NCBI GenBank assembly: GCA_022559845.1
Contig: CM040117.1
Location: 13,292,856 to 13,356,855 of the forward strand
Length of the DNA stretch: 64,000 bases
Source: Amorphophallus konjac
Taxonomy: Eukaryota > Streptophyta > Magnoliopsida > Alismatales > Araceae
Reading direction: 5' to 3'
The position numbers were made by a program, and so were the translations under genes. Below, in pieces: positions 1 to 12,142 of the stretch. Each line of letters opens with the position of its first letter. Position 1 is the first letter of the stretch. A model generated the notes under the pieces. It was given only the letters and a program-made list of their open reading frames with translations, ran no database searches and had not been told where the DNA came from.

Positions 1-1252
1 TGAGGCTCCCCCTTTCACTTCTTTGAAGGTAATTGAATGCTTCTGCAGGAGGAAGATTGATCCTTGAGGAAGAATGAAGCTATCTCGCACAAGCAAGGTT
101 GTAGCTTTGATATCCCACGCAGCTTGCTGTTGGGGATGATGTAGAGGCTTGATTCAAGCTTCCTCCCTTCACTTTCAGGGTCAGAACAAGGTGGAAGAAG
201 CCCCTGGAGCTGCTGCTGTGAACCTGCACTCACAAGGGTTAGAAAAATAACACACTCTAGATGCCTCTTGCTTCTTAGGGTTTCATACCCCAATAGGATG
301 TATATATATAAAGTTTGGAACGTTCAAAGACACCTTAGAGACCAGATCCACAAAACCTGGAATGATTGAGGGAGGTTAGGTTCGATTGGTATGACTTTTG
401 GTGCATGTGCACGCAAGTCAAAAATCACGGCTCGGGTTCGAGACTGAAAGGGTCGACCCTCGTGAGGGTTTTAAGGTTTTTGGGCCAATGGGTCGACCCT
501 TGGGGTTGACCCTCGGGGGTTGTCCGTGTGGGTTTGGAAGAGAGTTTTCAGGGGTCGACCCTTGGGGTCGACCCTCGAGTGAATGGGTCGACCCTTGGGG
601 TCGATCCTTGCAGGTATGGTGAAGGAGCCCGCCGGGTTCTAAAAAAAATCACAAGGGGTCGACCCTTGGGGTCGACCCTTGCGGCTGGGGGTCGACCCAA
701 TGGGTCGACCCTTTCAGCTGGAGATCAAAAACCCACGTTAACAGAATCAGGGGACCTAGGGGTCGACCCAATGGGTCGACCCTTGTTCCAGAACATCCAA
801 GAGGTTGATTGAAAGACCCACTAAGTCCAAGAACAAGTCTAGGGGTTTCAAGATGGTTTTTAAAGCATGAGAGGGAATGAAACTCAACCCATTTAAACTT
901 AGATAAGTTCTAAACCAATTTAATCCTTGAGATCAAAATAATGAACTTCAAACCACACAGTCAAAAGTCAATATGTTGAAGTCGATCTCACCAACCGTCC
1001 TCGAATTCCTTAAGCACGTTCCTTACCCTGTAAAGACAAACATTCTGAATTAGATTTAGCATTGTAATTTACGTTCAAAAGCCTTACCAGACGAAGTTAC
1101 TCTTGTACCTCCAAAAGCTCCAAGTCTACATCAAGGATGTGCATTTCCAAAGCTTTTCATGTTGGAACAACTCAATTTCAATTCACACATAAATATAGTG
1201 TTTGGTCATCATCAAAATCTATTTAGTAATACCCACAAGGAGGGGGTTCAAC
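1..1252. other. Noncoding left-edge fragment, probably LTR-derived
   Basis: No reading frame here resembles a known protein. A TATATATAAA stretch near 301 lies about 150 bases before an array of GGGTCGACCC motifs. The LTRs of the 39.9-46.9 kb element have the same order (TATA-like box, then this motif), so this is probably part of a related LTR on the plus strand. That is an inference, because the flanking sequence does not align by eye. The segment ends where the truncated chromovirus LTR begins, near 1253. Confidence 0.45.
450..784. repeat. GGGTCGACCC palindrome array (left edge)
   Basis: About 13 copies of the palindrome GGGTCGACCC or one-base variants occur in 335 bases, often as close pairs joined by TTGG or AAT. 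The spacers between pairs are unrelated. The same palindrome is arrayed at 40887-41153 and 44683-44993 inside LTRs. Confidence 0.85.
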
Positions 1253-4200
1253 ATATGTTTATATATTTAAAACCGTTTATATGCACCAAATTAAAACAAA
1301 TAACAAATGGGCCAAAATTAAATAGCGCCCTCTCTTAAGGTGCTATTTCATAAATTGAAGACCCTTCACAAAGGTGCCAATTATATGAATGACGCCTCTA
1401 TCATGGGCGCTATTTCTCTAAAGGACGCCTCTATTATAGGCGCTATTTCCCTGCAGAGTCAAAAATGAGAAACCCGTTGGTGTTTGGTTCGAACAGGGAT
1501 ATTGTTAGGGAAGGTTTTTTTGGGTAAGGATCATACGTAGGAAATATGAGTTTCAATAGGATTCTTCATTAGAAAATACTAATCCCGATCAAACTCCAAG
1601 CCCTCGTTCAAATCTTCTCTCTATAAATATCAAACCCCCTCCATCAAACTCTCTGTTGACTCTATATTCGAAGACGTCCTGTTGCTTTTCGGTTGAACGT
1701 GGGAAATAGATCCTAATTCTCTTCTCTTATTCTTCCTAGAAGAAGCTCGTGGCTACTGCTTCTCCCTATTGCTGCTCTGCGTGGTGTACATGAAGAACAT
1801 AGAAGTTCTTCATCTTCTTCTTCCTCTTCCCCCTGCGGTTTCCCTGCAATAAAGAAGGAGTGCAAGGAGCTTCTTCCTTCTTCTACCTACTGTTGTTGTC
1901 AATATTGTGAAGAGGGACCTCCTTCTTTTGAAGGGAGGAAGTCTTCTTCTACTGCTATAGTTGCTGAATCAAGTTCCTCTGTGTAAAATAGAGTATCGGA
2001 TATCCCTATATCTCATCACCGTTCTTCATCGATTCATCAAGCAAATCAAGCCTAAAGGTAGGTATTCTCAAGTACTAAGCCCCACTTAATAATTTCAGGA
2101 TCATATACATGCATATAGGTCTATAGGTGTTGCAGATATCGCTTCTGGATTGAGTTTTCTTTGTTTACTACATAAATTGAAATAGCGACCTAGGCTAGAG
2201 CGCTATTTGATATAACGACCGTGTAAACAGTCGTCAATTTGTGGGTTAATTAATAAATACACATGTTAAAAATTTAATAACTGAGAACCCTTACATGTAA
2301 ACTAATGCATGATCATATTGATAAATTCATGCTATTTTTCTCTATCTGTACATGTCTCTAGATTCTTGATTGGACATACTCCAAAAACCATGTGTCTATG
2401 ATTGTACCTGCCCGGTGCAAATCATATGACAAAGAAATAAGGACTCTCTTCAAGTCGTCTATTGAATGAATGCCCCCACACCCGGGCACCAATTAGTGAA
2501 TAACCTATGAATTTTTAAATTTCTCGTGACCTGTTTACCTGAATATTGAAATAACGACATTCACCCTGCCATCATTTTGAAATATCATACCCCTGACTAG
2601 GGCGCTGTTTACTGAATTGAAGACTTAAGATAAGTCGTCATTTTCATAATATCTGAAATATGAGAATATTTATGGATTTTAATATTAACAGAACCTGGAT
2701 ATAACGGCTGAGTGAACAGTCGTCATATATTGAACTGACGACCCTGACAAGGGCGCTAATTCATAAAATGAAGACTTAAGCTCAGGCGTCAATTTACTGA
2801 CTTCCTGATTTCATGTTTTATGTGACCCTTGACAGTAGGTTATTTGTTTAGGCACTATATTCCATTTCGTGAGTATAGTCCCACGTTTCACGTTGTTTTA
2901 TCATTTATCCCACTATTTCTCGGTGATAGATGAACCCTCTGCGGGACATTCTGTTCCTTCGGACTGGTGATTTTATCATAGAGACCTCCGTAAGACTCCG
3001 CTAGCCTTGGATTCCCACAGGGCAGCCGAGCTGGTAGTACCATTAAAACCTATGACACTACTTGATTGCCATGTCACTCTAAAGAAACATGGTATACCGG
3101 CCCTCATGATATGCTACTTGGATGTCATGAGAATATTCTTGAACTAATGGAATGGGAAAACCATGCCATTAATATTTCTTAAGAGTTATGTGCCATACTT
3201 GTGGACACTAATTCCATCTACCTTATCATGTACAAGAGCGAGCGACCATCTCTATATGGGCGCTTATTCTTAATGTCATGGCACCTAATTAGGGAGCCGA
3301 TTCCACCTAGTTTTCCGTGAGTATCGTGATTATATGGTTTGACTATAGTGTATCCTTACATGAATGTTTAATGCTTGAGATTCTATTCCACAAGGTGTAC
3401 CTTAAAGTTCCTACAAAGCTTATTCTTTTGAAATTCCATATTGGCTATAACTATAGTGGATGTCAAAATACATGATCAATGCCTGCGCATATAGGGCCCG
3501 ATCTGTTCCTGGGAGGAGCACCCGAAAGTACTTGTGCCCATGGGAGTTATAATGATCACGGTGTGGCATTGCACTGAAGTGCTTGTCTTTCTAGTTAAAT
3601 GACATTCCACAAATCTAGTACTTTACTCGACTTGACGTGACATGACTTGCCTGACCCGGAAAGGGTATTTATTTACTTGCTTGAACATGATATCCAATTC
3701 TTGACATGGCATGATAAACATACGTGCTTGATCATCTTGATATATATTGACATGAGTTCTTGAAAGACTTGCTAGTACATTCACTATCTCTTGATATACC
3801 TTCTCTATTCATTATATGTTCTCTATTGTCGTTTTACGTGAACATGCATAGCTATATTACATTTCATGTAACTTGTAATCTACTTAAAGCCAGCTAGCAT
3901 TTGAGATATAATTCCTACTGAGCGTTCGCTCACCTAGTGTTTTCCCTTATTTTTTAGGCAAGTCCGATGACAAGACTCAGTCGGATGGGGAAAGTCAAGA
4001 GTGAAGAGATTAGAGCTACTCCGTCTATCCAAGCGTCAACTAGTTTATCTTTCTATTTTCTTGAGTCATTCATTGTACTTTTCTTTTTATTGAGTCTTAG
4101 TACTTTCATTAAGAAAAATGTAATAGAAGTACTTTAAGGTTGCAATTGAATAAAGGATTGGGTTATCTTTACTTTTGCGCACTCTGTCTTTGTGTCGAAT

Positions 4201-4277
4201 ACACTAACGCTCTGATTGACATGATCGATATAAACTCATCACACACTCCAGGTTTCTTCCGCACTCGGGGCGTGACA
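1253..4277 (+). repeat. 5' LTR of chromovirus, 5'-truncated
   Basis: This matches 8945-11968 nearly base for base and ends GTGACA, like its partner. The first about 65 bases of the partner, which begins TGTAGCAACCC, are absent. A TATAAATA box lies at 1622-1629. The LTR holds dispersed inverted-repeat motifs built as TAGCGCC or GACGCC, a short spacer, then GGCGCTA, for example around 1322-1450, 2180-2230 and 2570-2790. Confidence 0.93.
1622..1629 (+). promoter_or_regulatory. Putative LTR TATA box (TATAAATA)
   Basis: TATAAATA in the left chromovirus LTR is kept in the partner LTR at 9314-9321, about 370-435 bases from each LTR start. The position suits a Pol II start for the element. This rests on the motif and its conservation alone. 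Confidence 0.5.
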
Positions 4278-4284
4278 AGTTTTG

Positions 4285-4296
4285 TGGTATCAGAGC
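4285..4296 (+). other. Primer-binding site, initiator tRNA-Met
   Basis: TGGTATCAGAGC starts 7 bases after the LTR end. It is the standard plant retrotransposon site complementary to the 3' end of initiator tRNA-Met. Confidence 0.95.
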
Positions 4297-4451
4297 CTAG
4301 GATATTCAATTCCTAGGAAACCCAAGTCCAAGGATAGGTTTAAACCTTTACCCGGTGAGAATTGGGTAGAACCATGGGTTAAGGTAACTTAAGTACTCAA
4401 ACTCTTGGTCAAATCTCATAATTGATTAGTTATTTAAATCCTTGTAGGACA

Positions 4452-5370
4452 ATGGCTGCCGAACGTGCTCTGTGGTGTAACATGCAACGCACTATCCAAG
4501 GCATGACCCAGGCGCTACAGCAAGTGGCACAGGGAGCAGTAAATCGTGGAGCCGGTGATCTCCACCGTAGTTTTAAAAATATGAACCCACCAAGGTTCAT
4601 TGGCTCATCAGATCCCGATGATGCCGAGCATTGGCTCCGAGAAGTGGAAAGGATATTCAGTGTTATGTAATGCATGGATGAAGAGAAAGTATTGCTAGCA
4701 ACATTCCAATTAGAAAGGGAAGCCCGTTCTTGGTGGGAGTCCGTAGAAGCCACCTTAGGTGAAGAACCCATCACATGGGTTGAATTCACCGAATACTTCA
4801 ACAACAAATATTTCTTAGACCGAGTTCAAGAGAAGAAAGCTGTCGAATTCGCCGCACTTAAGCAACGATCTTTGTCGGTGGCTGAGTACTAGGCATAATT
4901 CTCGAGGTTGTCTCGGTATGCTAAACACCTAGTCAGTACCGAGAAGATAAAAGCTAGAAGATTTCTAAATGGGCTCAGGCCCCAATTTATCACCCAACTG
5001 GCCCCGATGGACATACAAGTCTACTCGAAAATCGTACGGCGGCGCAACTACTAGAAGATGCCACGGAGCTATCCGATAGGATTCGTGGGAAAGATAAGAA
5101 GGAGCATGTCACTAGCCCCGGTTCCTTCAAACCCAATTTCAACAAGAAGAGGCCAAGTAATGGAGGAGAATCCTCTCAGGAAAAGAAAGTCAAGAAGAAC
5201 AACAAGCCGTTCTCCATCACCACCACACCTCCCAAAGTGGTGTGAAAACACTGTGATAAGGCCGGACACAAGGCCGATGAATGTTGGAGGAAACTTGGAG
5301 CTTGTCTTCGTTGTGAGAGCCGTGATCATCAGATTCCCGACTGTCCCTTGCTCAACGATCAAGCCGGTGG
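4452..5370 (+). pseudogene. gag: gag pseudogene of chromovirus (copy 1)
   Basis: This encoded the capsid/nucleocapsid polyprotein of the element. The ATG at 4452 starts MAAERA, as in the second copy at 12143. A Ty3-type gag capsid domain follows (PPRFIGSSDPDDAEHWL, then SWWESVEA). The end holds two CCHC zinc knuckles, around 5246-5293 and 5311-5347. Compared with copy 2, copy 1 has stops at 4668 (CAA to TAA), at 4889 and 4898 in the YEAQF segment, and at the first knuckle cysteine near 5245 (TGT to TGA). It also has a one-base deletion near 5052. It is clearly non-functional. Confidence 0.92.
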
Positions 5371-5990
5371 GGGGAAGCACCCGGTGACGAAGAATGCACG
5401 TCTCCAAGCTATGAAAGAGGCAAATCACGACGAGGGTGGACTAGTGGAAGGTACACTACTAGTTTGTTCCAAGTCTGCACATGTCTTATTTGATAGTGGT
5501 GCATCGCATTCTTTTATTTCCAAGAAGTTTGCTGACCCATTACCTATGGAACCGGAATGGATCAAATTAGTTATTTCAACTCCTCTCGGAAATGAAACCG
5601 ATATTGTTCATCATTAACAAAATTGTGAAGTTTTGGTAGAAGGAAGAAATCTACCTATTGACTTGATATGCCTAGATATGAGGGACTATGATATCATATT
5701 GGGAGCCGATTGGCTATCCAAGTACCAGGCAACTGTTGATTGCCATAATAGCAGGGTTACCTTCAAGGAATTTTCGGATCTGGTCTATACTAGTCCTAAG
5801 AGTCGAAGCAAGTCACCTCTTATATCGGCTCTTCGAGATAGAAAGCTACTAAGGAAAGGATGTACATCTTTCCTTGCTTTTGTCACCATTAAGGAGACTA
5901 AGGAGTCTAAGATAGAAGGCATTCCAGTTGTACAAGAATTTTCGGATGTGTTCCTGGAAGAATTGCCTGGACTATCCCACAAAGAGAAGT
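5371..5990 (+). pseudogene. pol: Retropepsin (protease) pseudogene of chromovirus
   Basis: This is the aspartic protease that would mature the Gag-Pol polyprotein. The active-site triad DSG lies at 5492-5500 within LFDSGASHSFIS. The C-terminal retropepsin motif IILGADWL lies near 5695-5720. A stop at 5615-5617 and a frameshift close to 5980, just before the RT domain, break the frame. The boundaries with gag and RT are approximate because the family encodes one continuous polyprotein. Confidence 0.88.
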
Positions 5991-7300
5991 GGCCTTCACC
6001 ATCGATTTGATCCCTGGTGCTGGTCCAGTTTCTAAGGCACCGTATAGGATGTCCCCAGCTGAACTCAAAGAATTAAAGGAACAATTGATGGAACTTCTAA
6101 AGAAGGGATTTATTAGGCCGAGTACTTCCCCGTGGGGGGCACCCGTGCTATTTGTAAAGAAGAAGGATGGATCCATGAGGTTATGAATCGACTATCGACA
6201 GTTGAATCATCTCACTATCAAGAACAAGTATCCACTGTCGAGAATCGATGAGTTATTTGATCAAATATCTAGATCCAAGTATTTCTCAAAGATTGATCTC
6301 AAGTCAGGATATCACCAACTAAGGATCAAAGATGAGGATATTCATAAGACCGCGTTCAGGAGCAGGTATCGGCACTATGAATTTGTTGTTATGCCATTTG
6401 GACTAACAAATGCCCCTGCAGTCTTTATGCAGTTAATGAATAGTGTGTTTAGGCCTCATCTAGATCAGTTCGTAGTGGTTTTCATTAATGATATATTGAT
6501 TTATTCAAAGACCAAGGAAGACCATGAGGAGCATTTGAGGATTGCATTACAGATATTGAGGAAAAATCAATTATATGCAAAGCTCAGTAAGTGTGAATTC
6601 TGGCTGGAAGAAGTGTCTTTCCTAGGTCATGTGATTTCAAAGGACGGACTATCTGTTGATCCATCAAAAGTTGAAGCTGTAAGGAATTGGGAAAGATCGA
6701 CCACTGCTAGCGAGATCCGGAGTTTCTTGGGTCTTGTAGGCCACTACAGGAGATTCATCAAGGATTTCTCCAAGATCGCCGTGCCGCTCACAAGGCTAAC
6801 TCGCAAGGAGATCCATTATGAATGGAGCGAGGAATGTGAAAGAAGCTTCCAAGCTCTTAAGGATCACTTAACTATTGCTCCAGTTTTAGCCTTACCAGTA
6901 GAAGGAGAGAAATTCGAGGTTTACACCGATGCATCTGGCATTGGCCTCGGATGTGTCTTAATGCAACAAAGAAGAGTTATAGCTTACTCTTCTCGCCAAT
7001 TGAAGAAGCACGAGGAGAACTACCCAGTCCATGACTTAGAATTGGCTACGGTAGTGTTTGCGCTGAAGATATGGAGACATTATCTATACGGAGTGCAGTT
7101 TACTGTATACTCTGACCATAAAAGTCTCAAGTATCTCTTCTCTCAAAAGGAATTGAATATGAGGCAAAGACGTTGGCTAGAATACCTCAAGGACTTCGAC
7201 TTCACAATACAATATCATCCTGGAAAGGGTAATCCTGCAGCTGATGCCCTTAGTCGGAAGTCAAGAGTAATATTAGCCAATTGTATGATTCAGGAGTGGA
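5989..7300 (+). pseudogene. pol: Reverse transcriptase-RNase H pseudogene of chromovirus
   Basis: RT copies the element RNA into DNA and RNase H removes the RNA strand. RT motifs run in order: [48 protein letters not shown], then FINDIL at 6481-6498. The last should read with two aspartates; the first is asparagine here (AAT at 6487-6489), a change in a catalytic metal ligand. A stop at 6184-6186 precedes IDYRQLN. RNase H follows with [13 protein letters not shown] near 6921 and DHKSLKYLF near 7117. From 6202 the frame runs open for 518 codons, so decay is uneven. Confidence 0.93.
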
Positions 7301-8805
7301 AGTTGCTAGAACAGTTCACTAGACTTAATATAAGGATGGACAAGGAGTGCAGGTGTGTTACCTTATCACACATGAGCATACAGCCAGATCTACTTTCTGA
7401 AATACAAGGATTTCAAGATAATGACCCGTTATTAGTGGAAATCAAGGGCAAAATAGAAGAGCAATCTGATTTCAAACTAGCATCAGATGGAAGATTATTA
7501 TTCAAAAATAGAACTTGTATACCGGATTGTCCAGAGCTAAAGAAGAAGATCTTAGATGAAGCTCATAGATCAAGGTACATCATTCATACAGGATCTACCA
7601 AAATGTACCAAGATTTGAAAAGGATCTTCTGGTGGCCAAACATGAAAAGAGAAGTAGCAGACTTCGTGTCTCGTTGTCTCACGTGTCAACAAGTTAAGGT
7701 TGAACACCAAAAACCTACCGATAAGCTACATCCTCTTGATATTCCAAAGTGGAAGTGAGAGGATATCGGTATGAACTTTATTATGGGATTATCAAAATCT
7801 AGAGGAGGACATGATGGAATTTGGGTCATAATAGACCATTTGACCAAATCAACACACTTCTTACCAATTAAGAGCTGATGGTCAGTAGATGTTCTTGCTG
7901 CTTTGTACATTAAAGAGATAGTCAGACTACATGGAATTCTTGTCTCAATCGTGTCTGACCGAGACCCTCATTTTACTTCTCATTTTTGGAAGGGTCTACA
8001 ACATTCGTTGGGAACGAGACTTAACTTTAGTACCGCTTTCATCCTCAGATGGATGGCAGACCGAGAGAACAAATCGGGTAGTAGAAGATATGCTCAGGGC
8101 TTGTATCATTGATTTTGGTGGAAGCTGGCATGATCACTTACCTTTGGTCGAGTTTGCATACAACAACAGCTACCAGACAAGCATACAAATGGCACCTTTC
8201 GAAGCCTTATACGGAAGGAGTTGTCGATCACCCTTGTGTTGGGAAGAAGTTGGCGATAAACAACTCTTAGGCCCAGATATGGTAAGGGATACCACCGAAA
8301 AGATTCAATTGATTAGAGAGAGACTTCAAGTGGCTCAGTCTAGACATAAGGCTTATGCTGACACAAGAAGAAGAGATCTCGAGTTCCAAGTCGGAGATCA
8401 CGTATTTCTCAAGATATCACTTGCATGTGGAATTAGGAGATTTCGTGTTAAGGGCAAGCTTACACCAAGGTTTATCGGACCTTTTGAGATATTAGAAAGA
8501 GTTGGCGAGGTTGCTTACCGAGTCGCTTTGTCTCCTCAATTGTCTGAAGTTCATAACGTGTTCCACATATCCATGTTAAAGAAGTATGTGCATGATCCAT
8601 CACATATCATCGATCATGGTGACCTGGTGATTCAAAAGATCTAGCATATGAACAAAAGCCCATGAAGATCCTCGATCGTGAAGTGCGTACACTGAGGAAC
8701 AAAATGATTCCCATGCTAAAGGTGCAAGGAAGTAAATGCTCAGAGCACGAAGCCACATGGGAGATCGAGGAGTCCATGAGGAAGCTATTCCCTAACTTAT
8801 TCTAA
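7301..8805 (+). pseudogene. pol: Integrase with chromodomain-like tail, pseudogene
   Basis: Integrase joins the element DNA to the host chromosome. The HHCC zinc-binding region lies around 7560-7690 (ending SRCLTCQQ). The core follows after a stop at 7756-7758. Its first catalytic Asp is Asn (GMNFIMGL), while the second Asp is kept in VSDRDPHF. A further stop (7876-7878) and frameshifts near 8046 interrupt the core. The C-terminal GPF-type motif (FIGPFEILERVGEVAYRVAL) lies near 8473-8532. After a frameshift near 8640 the final 45 codons read as a chromodomain-like tail ending EATWEIEESMRKLFPNLF. In relatives this tail targets integration to marked chromatin. Confidence 0.9.
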
Positions 8806-8866
8806 TGGTATATACTCTGCACCCTCCATGTCTATATACGCTTGAATTTGGGGACCAAATTCTTTT

Positions 8867-8879
8867 AAGTGGGGGAGGG
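8867..8879 (+). other. Polypurine tract of chromovirus
   Basis: AAGTGGGGGAGGG lies directly before the right LTR start TGTAGCAACCC. This is the expected plus-strand primer site. The same tract precedes the second LTR of the mini-element at 43708, which links the two families. Confidence 0.93.
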
Positions 8880-11800
8880 TGTAGCAACCCTGGCAAATTG
8901 AAGGATTGAAAATTTAAAACTAATGATCAAAGCCCAAACCTTATATATGTATATATATTTAAAACCGTTTATATGCACCAAATTAAAACAAATAACAAAT
9001 GGGCCAAAATTAAATAGCGCCCTCTCTTAAGGCGCTATTTCATAAATTGAAGACCCTTCACGAAGGTGCTAATTATATGAATGACGCCTCTATCATGGGC
9101 GCTATTTCTCTAAAGGACGCCTCTATTCTAGGCGCTATTTCCCTGCAGAGTCAAAAATGGGAAACCCGTTGGTGTTTGGTTCGAACAGGGATGTTGTTAG
9201 GGAAGGTTTTTTTGGGTAAGGATCATACATAGGAAATATGAGTTTCAATAGGATTCTTCATTAGAAAATACTAATCCCGATCAAACTCCAAGCCCTCGTT
9301 CAAATCTTCTCTCTATAAATATCAAGCCCCCTCCATCAAACTCTCTGTTGACTCTATATTCGAAGACGTCCTGTTGCTTTTCGGCTGAACGTGGGAAAGA
9401 GATCCTAATTCTTTTCTCTGATTCTTCCTAGAAGAAGCTCGTGGCTGCCGCTTCTCCCTGCTGCTGCTCTGCGTGGTGTACATGAAGAACATAGAAGTTC
9501 TTCATCTTCTTCTTCCTCTTTCCCCTGCGGTTTGCCTGCAATAAAGAAGGAGTGCAGGGAGCTTCTTCCTTCTTCTACCTACTGTTGCTGTCGATATCGT
9601 GAAGAGGGACCTCCTTCTTTTGAAGGGAGGAAGTCTTCTTCTACTGCTATAGTTGCTGAATCAAGTTCCTCTATGTAAAATAGAGTATCGGATATCCCTA
9701 TATCTCATCATCGTTCTTCATCGATTCATCAACCAAATCAAGCCTAAAGGTAGGTGTTCTCAAGTACTAAGCCCCACTTAATAATTTCAGGATCATATAC
9801 ATGCATATAGGTCTGTAGGTGTTGCAAATATCGCTTCTGGATTGAGTTTTCTTCGTTTACTGCATAAATTGAAATAGCGACCTAGGCTAGAGCGCTATTT
9901 GATATAAGGACCGTGTAAACAGTCGTCAATTTGTGGGTTAATTAAAAAATACACTTGTTAAAAATTTAATAACTGAGAACCCTTACATGTAAACTAATGC
10001 ATGATCATATTGATAAATTCCTGCTATTTTTCTCTGTCTGTACATGTCTCTAGATTCTTGATTGGACATACTCCAAAAACCATGTGTCTATGATTGTACC
10101 GGCCCGGTGCAAATCATATGACAAAGAAATAACGACTCTCTTCAGGTCATCTATTGAATGAACGCCCCCACACCCGGGCGCCAATTAGTGATAACCTATG
10201 AATTATTGAATTTCTCATGACCTGTTTACCTGAATATTGAAATAACGACATTCACCCTGCCATCATTTTGAAATATGACGCCCCTAACTAGGGCGCTGTT
10301 TACTGAATTGAAGACTTAAGATAAGTCGTCATTTACATAATATCTAAAATATGAGAATATTTATGGATTTTAATATTAACAGAACCTGGATATAACGGCT
10401 GAGTGAACAGTCGTCATATATTGAGTTGACGACCCTGACAAGGGCGCTAATTCATAAAATGAAGACTTAAGCTTAGGCTTCAATTTACTGACTTCCTGAT
10501 TTCATGTTTTATGTAACCCTTGGCAGTAGGTTATTTGTTTAGGCACTATATTCCATTTCGTGAGCATAGTCCCACGTTTCACGTTATTTTATCGTTTACC
10601 CCACTATTTCTCGGTGATAGATGAACCCTCTGCGAGACATTCCGTTCCTTCGGACTGGTGATTTTATCATAGAGACCTCCGTAAGACTCCGCTAGCCTTG
10701 GATTCCCACAGGGCTGCCGAGCTGGTAGTACCATTAAAACCTATGACACTACTTGATTGCCATGTCACTCTAAAGAAACATGGTATGCCGGCCCTCATGA
10801 TATGCTACTTGGATGTCATGAGAATAATCTTGAATTAATGGAATGGGAAAACCATGCCATTAATATTTCTTAAGAGTTATGTGCCATACTTGTGGACACT
10901 AATTCTATCTACCTTATCATGTACAAGAACGAGCGACCATCTCTATATGGGCGCTTATTCTTAATGTCATGGCACCTAATTAGGGATCCGATTCCACCTA
11001 GTTTTTCGTGAGTATCATGATTATATGGTTTGACTATAGTGTATCCTTACATGAAAGTTCAATCCTTGAGATTCTATTCCACAAGGTCTACCTTAAAGTT
11101 CCTACAAAGCTTATTCTTTTGAAATTTCATATTGGCTATAACTATAGTGGATGTCGAAATACATGATCAATGCATGCGCATATAGGGACTGATCTGGTCC
11201 TGGGAGGAGCATCCGAAAGTACTTGTGCCCATGGGAGTTGTAATGATCACGGTGTGGCATTACACTGAAGTGCTTGTCGTTCTAGTTAAATGACATTCCA
11301 CAAATCTAGTACTTTACTCGACTTGATATGACATGACTTGCGTGACCCGGAAAGGGTATTTATTTACTTGCTTGAACATGATATCCAATTCTTGACATGA
11401 CATGATAAACATACATGCTTGATCATTATGATATATATTGACATGAGTTCTTGAAAGACTTGCTAGTTCACTCACTATCTCTTGATATACCTTCTCTATT
11501 CGTTATACGTTCTCTATTGTCGTTTTACGCGAACATGCATAGCTATATTGCATTTCATGTAACTTGTAATCTACTTAAAGCCAGCTAGCATTTGAGATAT
11601 AATTCCTACTGAGCGTTCGCTCACCTAGTGTTTTCCCTTATTTTTTCGGTAAGTCCGATGACAAGACTAAGTCGGATGGGGAAAGTCAAGAGTGAAGAGA
11701 TTAGAGCTACTCCGTCTATCCAAGCGTCAACTAGTTTATCTTTCTATTTTCTTGAGTCATTCATTGTACTTTTCTTTTTATTGAGTCTTAGTACTTTCAT

Positions 11801-11968
11801 TAAGAAAAATGTAATAGAAGTACTTTAAGGTTGCAATTGAATAAAGGATTGGGTTATCTTTACTTTTGTGCACTCTATCTTTGTGTCGAATACACTAACG
11901 CTCTCATTGACATGATCGATATAAACTAGTCACACACTCTGGGTTCCTTCCGCACTCGGGACGTGACA
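8880..11968 (+). repeat. 3' LTR of chromovirus, complete
   Basis: This 3089-base LTR begins TGTAGCAACCC directly after the polypurine tract and ends GTGACA. A TATAAATA box lies at 9314-9321. Dispersed inverted repeats of the TAGCGCC/GGCGCTA type occur at about 9013-9039, 9082-9107, 9116-9141, 9872-9900, 10160-10188, 10275-10301 and 10428-10453. It is followed by a second primer-binding site and gag, so it also served as the 5' LTR of a second internal region. Confidence 0.95.
9314..9321 (+). promoter_or_regulatory. Putative LTR TATA box (TATAAATA)
   Basis: This is the right-LTR counterpart of 1622-1629, at the same relative position. Confidence 0.5.
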
Positions 11969-11975
11969 GTTTTTG

Positions 11976-11987
11976 TGGTATCAGAGC
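11976..11987 (+). other. Second primer-binding site, initiator tRNA-Met
   Basis: TGGTATCAGAGC stands 7 bases after the end of the 3.09 kb LTR, exactly as at 4285. The leader sequence that follows is nearly identical to 4297-4451. Confidence 0.95.
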
Positions 11988-12142
11988 CTAGGATATTCAA
12001 TTCCTAGGAAACCCAAGTCCAAGGATAGGTTTAAACCTTTACCCGGTGAGAATTGGGTAGAACCATGGGTTAAGGTAACTTAAGTACTCAAACTCTTGGT
12101 CAAATCTCATAATTGATTAGTTATTTAAATCCTTGTAGGACA

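Larger units (their letters stand above)
1253..11968 (+). mobile_element. Decayed Tekay/Del-type chromovirus (Ty3/gypsy)
   Basis: A roughly 3.0 kb LTR, a 4.6 kb internal region and a 3.09 kb LTR occur in the order expected of a Ty3/gypsy element. The internal region encodes gag, protease, RT, RNase H, integrase and a chromodomain-like tail, the domain order of plant chromoviruses. Very long LTRs, an initiator tRNA-Met primer site and the tail point to the Tekay (Del) branch; the branch name is an inference. The left LTR lacks about 65 bases at its 5' end, so no target duplication can be read. Many stops and frameshifts show it is inactive. A second partial internal region follows the right LTR. 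Confidence 0.9.
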
